This document shows, piece by piece, positions 59,726 through 64,000 of a DNA stretch of 64,000 nt. The translations under genes and the position numbers were made by a program. Position 1 is the first letter of the stretch, and each line of letters begins with the position of its first letter. Source of the DNA: DASZQL01 sp964391865 (GTDB lineage: Bacteria; Planctomycetota; Phycisphaerae; Phycisphaerales; UBA1924). Under the pieces are notes generated by a model. The model was not told the DNA's origin. It made no database searches and saw only the letters and a program-made list of their open reading frames with translations. Where the stretch lies: contig CAYMNQ010000005.1 in NCBI GenBank assembly GCA_964391865.1, positions 124,001 to 188,000 of the forward strand, written 5' to 3'.

Positions 59726-61029
59726 GCCGGGCGCTCCTTCTTCCCGCGCGGCTTGGCCGGCGGCGGCGCTGCGCCGGGCGCGTCGTCGTCGTCGTCGTCG
59801 TCGTCGATGCGGGATTCGAGTTCCTTCTCGAGCGCTTCGACGTACGCGCGCTTGGGTTCGAGATAGGGGCACGCGCGGAGTAGTTGCGCGGCGAACCCCA
59901 GATCGAGCACGTCGGCGACGGCAAGTTTGTTGGTTTCAAAGATGTCGATGAGCACGTCGGCCAGCGATTTGGTGTTCGGTTCCTCGGCGCACGCGCACGA
60001 CATCACGAGCCGGCCCAGCGGGGCGAATTGCTCGGCGATGGGATCGAGCGGCGCGGCGCTCGAGATCTCCGCCGGCGGGGGCGGCGGCGGGGGAGGAGTC
60101 CCGCCGCCGCCCTCCGCGCCTCCTGGCTGCGCCGCGCTGGTGGGTTGTGCGGGCGCGTCGGCGGAGCGCGCCGCGGCGAGTTCGCGCTCGCCGGGGTGAG
60201 TCCCGCGCTCGGGCAACGCCGACGCGCCCGCGTTGTTCTGCTGCTGCTGCTCGGGCGCACGGCGGAACGCGCGTCCGAGTCCTTCGATGGCGACGGCGGT
60301 AAACCGCGCCGCGCCTTCCCAGTCGATGTTTTGAAGTATCCCCAGCCACGCGCCGGCGGCGGGCGCGGCGTCGCCGGCGTCGCTGCCGCGCGCGCCGAGC
60401 ATCTTGCCGGCACGCTGCTCGGCGAGCCGGTCGATGGTGTTCATCGCTTCTACGGTGTCGGTGAGCGGCGATGCCGGCGGCGGCGGCGGCGGCGCGAGTT
60501 GCTTCATCATGCCGACCGATTGCGCGAACGCCTGCATCTGTTCGATGAACGTCGGCGGCGCGGGCATGTTCGCCGGCGCTCGCTGCTCGCGGAGTGCGCG
60601 GAGTTGGCGCTTGATGGCGCGGGATTCCTTCCACGCGGCGTACCGCTCTTCGCTCATCACGACGGGTACACCCGCGATGACGACGGTACGCGCGGGCGCA
60701 GCGTTGCCGGCGTGCGGCGTCATGGCCGCAACGCCGGCGGGCGCTGCTGAGATCGGGGCCGGCGTCGCGGGCGGCCCTGAGATAGAGAACGTTCCTCGTG
60801 TCACGATGGGGCCGCTTTGCGGCTTGGCGATGTATTCGTACTTCCCGCCGCCGAAGCGCTGCTGTACCTGGTCGATGCTGAATTCCGGCCCCGGCATCGT
60901 GCCGACGTGCGCGTAGTCCGATCCGTCGAGCCGGCGGAGATGCACAAGGCACGAGGGCGCGGCCGCGATGCGGTCGAGCGAATCAAAGAGCGGATCGGCG
61001 GCGTCGGGGGCGGCGGCGGGCTTTGCCAT
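59722..61029 (-). CDS. Ala/Pro-rich protein with a conserved N-terminal domain
   Basis: 435 residues from MAKPAAAPDAADPLFDSLDR. The N-terminal segment CLVHLRRLDGSDYAHVGTMP then FSIDQVQQRFGGGKYEYIAK resembles a small domain often found in bacterial virus and mobile-element proteins of unknown role. Helical, Pro-rich middle (PPPPPPASPL; QQQQNNAGAS), then a helical C-terminal domain (SLADVLIDIFETNKLAVADV, ALEKELESRI) and an Asp run from a GTC repeat at about 59782-59810, and a basic end PPPAKPRGKKERPA. GTGA overlap with the next gene. It may be a DNA-handling or scaffold protein. Confidence 0.55.
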   Translation of the reverse strand: MAKPAAAPDAADPLFDSLDRIAAAPSCLVHLRRLDGSDYAHVGTMPGPEFSIDQVQQRFGGGKYEYIAKPQSGPIVTRGTFSISGPPATPAPISAAPAGVAAMTPHAGNAAPARTVVIAGVPVVMSEERYAAWKESRAIKRQLRALREQRAPANMPAPPTFIEQMQAFAQSVGMMKQLAPPPPPPASPLTDTVEAMNTIDRLAEQRAGKMLGARGSDAGDAAPAAGAWLGILQNIDWEGAARFTAVAIEGLGRAFRRAPEQQQQNNAGASALPERGTHPGERELAAARSADAPAQPTSAAQPGGAEGGGGTPPPPPPPPAEISSAAPLDPIAEQFAPLGRLVMSCACAEEPNTKSLADVLIDIFETNKLAVADVLDLGFAAQLLRACPYLEPKRAYVEALEKELESRIDDDDDDDDAPGAAPPPAKPRGKKERPA

Positions 61030-61096
61030 GCGTGAGGGTCCGTGCGAAGGGTTTGCGAAGGGCTTGCGAACGATTGAGCGAAGAAAACGCGAAGGG

Positions 61097-61327
61097 CTAC
61101 GCGGCTTTGGGCGCGGCGTCGTAGTCGGTGCCGAGCACATCAACGCCGACATCGCGCAGGAGGTCCAGCGAGCGGGCGAGCGTTTGATCCATGCCGGCGA
61201 CGGCGGCGGCGGTCAGTTCGCGCGCGTAGTCCGCGTCGAGGTCGCCGGCGGCGGCGGCGGCGGCGAGCCGCGCGGTGAGCACTTCAAGCGTGGGCAGTTG
61301 CGGCAAGGGTCGGCGGTGCGCTCTCAT
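61097..61327 (-). CDS. Small hypothetical protein
   Basis: 76 residues from MRAHRRPLPQLPTLEVLTAR, overlapping the end of the Rep-like gene by 44 bp. Two helices (LTARLAAAAAAGDLDADYAR; TAAAVAGMDQTLARSLDLLR). No family is recognised; kept because it continues the series of overlapping genes. Confidence 0.45.
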   Translation of the reverse strand: MRAHRRPLPQLPTLEVLTARLAAAAAAGDLDADYARELTAAAVAGMDQTLARSLDLLRDVGVDVLGTDYDAAPKAA

Positions 61328-62495
61328 GGCTGGGGTACTCCGATTGGGTGAGGTACGCGAAGAGGTGCAACGCGCTAGCGCGATCATGGCGCAGCGTGGG
61401 GAGCGGGGTTGCTTTGAAGTTGGAACGGAACGCGGCGACGCGCGCGGGCAAGTCGCCCTCGGCGGCGCGGCGGTCGGCGAGCCAGTCGGCGGCGCGGTCG
61501 CGCGCGGCGGCGAGTTCCGCGTCGCTCATCGCGCCGATGTGCTCGCGCGCGTCGTGCCATAGCTGCGCCGCGGTGCTCGGTGCGCGATCGTCGCGCGGCG
61601 CGGTGGGCAGTTGAGCATCGGCGCTGCGCGCGATGGGCGACGCGAGCCGATCGAGAATTTTCCAAATCGCGGCGGGGCCAAACTTGCGTTTTACAGAGTT
61701 CGAGCGCTGCCACTGGCTGAACGCCTGTTCGACCACGGGCGCGCCGTAGAAGTCGAAAAGCGCGCGCCAATCGAGCGCGCGGATGGTGGGGTCGAACCCG
61801 GCATCGCGGAGCCGTGCCGCCGCCGCCGCCTCACGCGGATCAAGTTCGGGTTTCGGCTTTCCTGACAGAGAAGAGGGGTAGACACCACCACCACTAGGTT
61901 TTGTCTTTGGATCAAGAACTGGATTTACCCGCGCGACGCGGGCGCGCGCGCGATCATCTTCCGTGCGCGCGTGATCCATAGAGAGCGGGTGCTCATCGAG
62001 GTCCGCAGGGCGCGCGCCGGGCGCAAGGGCGCGCGCCGGGCGCTCGGGTGGGCGCGCGCCGGGCGCTCGGGCGCGCGCATGGCGCGCGCCCTCGTCATCG
62101 CTGATACCGCCGGTTGTAGCGGAACCGATTGCGGGGATCGCGGGGGTAGTGTCATCGCCGAACAGTTCCCCCAACGTCCGAGAATAACTGTTATGAACGG
62201 ACGTTAGATATTCGGGGGAGTTTTCGGGTAAAATTACGTCGTAGGTGCTGCTAGAGTTGGGGCGGTCTGATGGGACCAATCGAATCAATCCCTTTTCGAC
62301 CAGGGCGCGCTGTGCGCGACCGACATCGTAGACCGGCACGCCGAGCGCGTGCGCCAGTTCGGCGCGCGTGCTCGTGCATCGTCCTGTCTGAATGTCGGTG
62401 CGCATCAGCATTTCCGCGAGCACGGACACGGGGCCACGCTCGGCGCGGGCGGCGTCGAGCATCACGCGGAAACAGTCTAGTATTCGGGCATCCAT
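61284..62495 (-). CDS. Rep-like winged-helix protein whose gene spans the attachment site
   Basis: 403 residues, first gene of the leftward series. N-terminal winged helix (TSTRAELAHALGVPVYDVGR, ALVEKGLIRLVPS, then a wing). Codons 98-107 (TSVHNSYSRT) are the att palindrome. Low-complexity Ala/Arg/Pro region follows (130-165). The C-terminal part GFDPTIRALDWRALFDFYGA then PVVEQAFSQWQRSNSVKRKF resembles the DnaD/DnaB_2-like helical domain of replication-initiation or primosome proteins. No HUH, polymerase or P-loop motif. Intact only where two copies abut (here) or in a circular form; at attL it is cut after codon 107. Confidence 0.7.
   Translation of the reverse strand: MDARILDCFRVMLDAARAERGPVSVLAEMLMRTDIQTGRCTSTRAELAHALGVPVYDVGRAQRALVEKGLIRLVPSDRPNSSSTYDVILPENSPEYLTSVHNSYSRTLGELFGDDTTPAIPAIGSATTGGISDDEGARHARARAPGARPPERPARALAPGARPADLDEHPLSMDHARTEDDRARARVARVNPVLDPKTKPSGGGVYPSSLSGKPKPELDPREAAAAARLRDAGFDPTIRALDWRALFDFYGAPVVEQAFSQWQRSNSVKRKFGPAAIWKILDRLASPIARSADAQLPTAPRDDRAPSTAAQLWHDAREHIGAMSDAELAAARDRAADWLADRRAAEGDLPARVAAFRSNFKATPLPTLRHDRASALHLFAYLTQSEYPSHESAPPTLAATAHA
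62008..62091. repeat. Direct repeats, iteron-like, inside the Rep-like gene
   Basis: Three copies of GGGCGCGCGCCGGGCGC start at 62008, 62027 and 62050 (spacing 19 and 23 bp), followed by a related GCGCGCATGGCGCGCGCCC. Each is itself palindromic (GGCGCGCGCC). They could be binding sites for the Rep-like protein or merely low-complexity coding DNA. Confidence 0.45.
62173..62205. other. Unit junction (attP-type site)
   Basis: 33-bp imperfect palindrome: AACGTCCG AGAATAA CTG TTATGAA CGGACGTT. The outer 8 bp and inner 4 bp of each arm are perfectly complementary (12 of 15 in all). It is the same site as attL save one base and marks the join of two element copies. Confidence 0.8.
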
Positions 62496-62601
62496 CGAAA
62501 AAACTTATACCGCGCCTCGGGCATGGCGCTTGGAGATGTGATACACTAGATCGGGCGGCGGGGCAAGGAACTTTCCCTGATTCCGCTGCCGATCATCCAT
62601 C

Positions 62602-62641
62602 GGGCCGGGCTGCTCGGGCAAAGTGCGGCTCGGCCCTTTTT
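62602..62641 (+). terminator. Rho-independent terminator, copy 2
   Basis: Second copy of the 12-pair hairpin and T run seen at 46737-46776, upstream of the intact Rep-like gene. Confidence 0.75.
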
Positions 62642-62690
62642 CGTATTCTGTGCGGGAAGTGCCAAACAGATACCATATCGCGTATAACGC

Positions 62691-62951
62691 CCTAGGATCG
62701 CTTCTGGGGCGTGCGGAAGTGGGGGGGCACTCCGTAGACCATCCGGGGGTGTGAAAACGCACGCCGGCGGCGGTACGCGGCCCGGATTTGCCGGCAGTAC
62801 GCGCCGACGTCGGAGCGGTATCGGTATCTGTTCGGGTCGTCGGCGGTGATGAGCGGCGGCGCTGCTGCCGCGCGGTAGAACCCGCTGCCGCCGATCTCGA
62901 GCGCGTCGCTCGTGCTCGGCGCGCGTCGGGAGTTCTCATCATGTTGCGAGT
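62691..62951 (-). pseudogene. Coding-like frame without a start codon, copy 2
   Basis: Identical to the frame at 46826-47086: GC-rich third positions and protein-like content, but no start codon after the upstream stop. That both copies share it argues against a chance read error in one copy. Confidence 0.4.
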
Positions 62952-63162
62952 TGTTTCAATCGTGGGCGCGGTGTGCGTCGCGCTGGTGGCGCTGAGCGGC
63001 TGCGCGGCGGGCAGCGCGACGGCGGGGTATTCGCTGAGCGCCGGCAGCGCCGACGATCTCAAGGCGAGCACGCGGGCGCGCATCGTCGAGGAAGCCGAAG
63101 CGCGGGCGCGGGCGTACACGGATGAGCGCGTCGCGGCGCTGCGCGATGAGTTGAAGCGATGA
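62941..63162 (+). CDS. Small lipoprotein of the element, copy 2
   Basis: Identical to the protein at 47076-47297: 73 residues, lipobox LSGC, short charged helix. It confirms the second copy of the unit. Confidence 0.75.
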   Translation: MLRVVSIVGAVCVALVALSGCAAGSATAGYSLSAGSADDLKASTRARIVEEAEARARAYTDERVAALRDELKR

Positions 63163-63201
63163 GCGGCGGCGCTCCGTTGACGCGGAGCGCCGCGATTGCA
63201 C

Positions 63202-64000
63202 TTAGGGCGCGATGGTCAAGTCCCAGCGCAGGCCGCTGAACGCGGTGCCCGCAACCTGTCCGCCGTGCCCGTACTTCCCCGATGTGTACGTCGCGTCGGC
63301 AATCGTCTTGACGACGGCGGAGTTTTTCAGCACGTCGATAGTGCTCCCCGTGAGCCGCAGGCCGAACGATTCGCCGGCGCTCAAGCTGGTCAGGTGCGTC
63401 GTGAGCAGCGTCGGGCCGACGCCGGCATCCCAGCGATAGACGCGGATCGCTGTTCCTTCCCAAACGGCTTGGTACCCGCCGTGTCCGAGAAGCGCGTCGG
63501 GCGCGAAGCGCGCGTATACGGCGCTGCCCGCTGTTGCCGCCGTGGTCGTGAGTTCGATTTCCCCGTCGGTGTAGCTGCCGTCGAGGTACGCGGCCGCGCC
63601 CAGGTCGGGGTCGGTGGCGTCGGTGACGGTCATATCCTCCGCCTCAAGGAACGTGCCGAGCACGTCAACATAGAACGGTTCGACGAGGTAATTTTTCATC
63701 GAGTCGAATCCGCCCGTCTGATTCGAGGTCTGCACGCGCGGAACGATCGGGAGCGGCGTACTCCGTTGCTGGCCGTCGCTCGCGGTGTGCATCAGCATGA
63801 GGAACAGCGCATTGGAACGCGCGGCGGCGTCGCGTCGCCGGCGGTCGTCGCGCCGGCGGTCGCTCGGCGCGCCGAGCGCGGGCCCGCGCGCGGGCGCGAT
63901 GATGCCGGCGAGCGGGGCCGCGATGTCGTCAACGTCGCGCGCGGTGATCCTTCCATCGGCGAAGGCTCGCGCGATGTCGCGGTAGGCGCGCTCAATGGGC
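63202..64000 (-). CDS. LamG/lectin-like spike candidate, copy 2 (partial)
   Basis: Same as 47337-48149; the start codon would fall at 64014, just outside the window, so the first five residues are missing. All visible residues are identical to copy 1. Confidence 0.65.
   Translation of the reverse strand, partial: PIERAYRDIARAFADGRITARDVDDIAAPLAGIIAPARGPALGAPSDRRRDDRRRRDAAARSNALFLMLMHTASDGQQRSTPLPIVPRVQTSNQTGGFDSMKNYLVEPFYVDVLGTFLEAEDMTVTDATDPDLGAAAYLDGSYTDGEIELTTTAATAGSAVYARFAPDALLGHGGYQAVWEGTAIRVYRWDAGVGPTLLTTHLTSLSAGESFGLRLTGSTIDVLKNSAVVKTIADATYTSGKYGHGGQVAGTAFSGLRWDLTIAP

Larger units (their letters stand above)
46311..62175. mobile_element. Integrated virus-like element, complete 15,865-bp unit
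   Basis: The unit is defined by the start of an exact repeat at 46311 and again at 62176. Nearly all genes lie on the minus strand in a single series with ATGA/GTGA overlaps. Content: Rep-like protein spanning the att site, winged-helix and zinc-finger proteins, GIY-YIG and HNH nucleases, a transglutaminase-fold protein, at least seven membrane proteins, three beta-rich capsid candidates and a lectin-like spike. No integrase, terminase, portal, tail, packaging ATPase or polymerase was found. Together these fit a tailless, membrane-containing virus, or a satellite, that integrates with host Xer enzymes (inference). Confidence 0.8.
62176..64000. mobile_element. Start of a second tandem copy of the element
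   Basis: Repeats 46311-48135 at a fixed offset of 15,865 bp, running off the window's right end. All proteins read from it are identical to those of copy 1. Either a tandem prophage-like array, or an assembly of a circular or concatemeric form joined to the chromosome. Confidence 0.9.

Overview
The window reads as a chromosomal stretch of a high-GC planctomycete, most likely of the Phycisphaerae. This is an inference from GC-rich codon third positions, from secreted proteins carrying the CPGDADGD..VGL.DIA dockerin-like module typical of that phylum, and from the gene content. It has two parts: an ordinary host chromosome (1 to about 46.3 kb) and an integrated, tandemly repeated element (46.3 kb to the right edge).

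Host part. Positions 1-5.5 kb hold a VOC-family tail, a DUF1573 protein and a B-type succinate dehydrogenase operon (sdhC-sdhA-x-sdhB) with a nucleotidyltransferase-like gene wedged between sdhA and sdhB. From 5.5 to 13 kb come DUF1844, a SurA-like foldase, a YraN-like protein, a transglutaminase-like protein, a truncated haemoglobin coupled to a methyltransferase, a DUF2237 gene (with a decayed second copy about 1.1 kb away) and a BLUF photoreceptor. From 13 to 22.9 kb are a MacB-like permease, a PpiD-like foldase, rpsD, purF, rpsA and mutY, the last coupled to a small Nfu-N protein. From 23 to 28 kb are a DASS transporter and a c-di-AMP operon (cdaA, YbbR protein) fused by overlap to proA. 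From 28 to 39 kb are secreted proteins (two with dockerin-like modules, two Kazal-like), the HrpA helicase and a thioredoxin-like protein. From 38.7 to 43 kb is a light/haem operon: SOUL protein, membrane protein, FeS-type photolyase/cryptochrome and classical photolyase. A REP-associated transposase flanked by REP hairpins (43.1-44.1 kb) and ffh (SRP54) follow.

Element. A unit of 15,865 bp starts at 46311, just upstream of ffh, and begins again at 62176; the 1,825 bp of the second copy inside the window match the first wherever compared. The repeat boundary is a 33-bp imperfect palindrome with ATAA/TTAT inner arms that resembles a XerC/XerD (dif-type) site, and no integrase was found in the unit. 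Almost all genes lie on the minus strand in one long leftward series, most joined by ATGA or GTGA stop/start overlaps. Its start is a Rep-like winged-helix gene whose reading frame runs straight through the attachment site, so integration splits it and fuses its first 107 codons in frame with the leader of ffh. The series continues with small winged-helix and zinc-finger proteins, GIY-YIG and HNH nucleases, a transglutaminase-fold protein and many membrane proteins, and ends with three beta-rich proteins of capsid-like character and a LamG/lectin-like spike protein. No terminase, portal, tail gene, packaging ATPase, DNA polymerase or integrase was recognised. The best reading is an integrated tailless, probably membrane-containing virus (or satellite) of about 15.9 kb that uses host Xer recombination; this is inference and the family seems undescribed.
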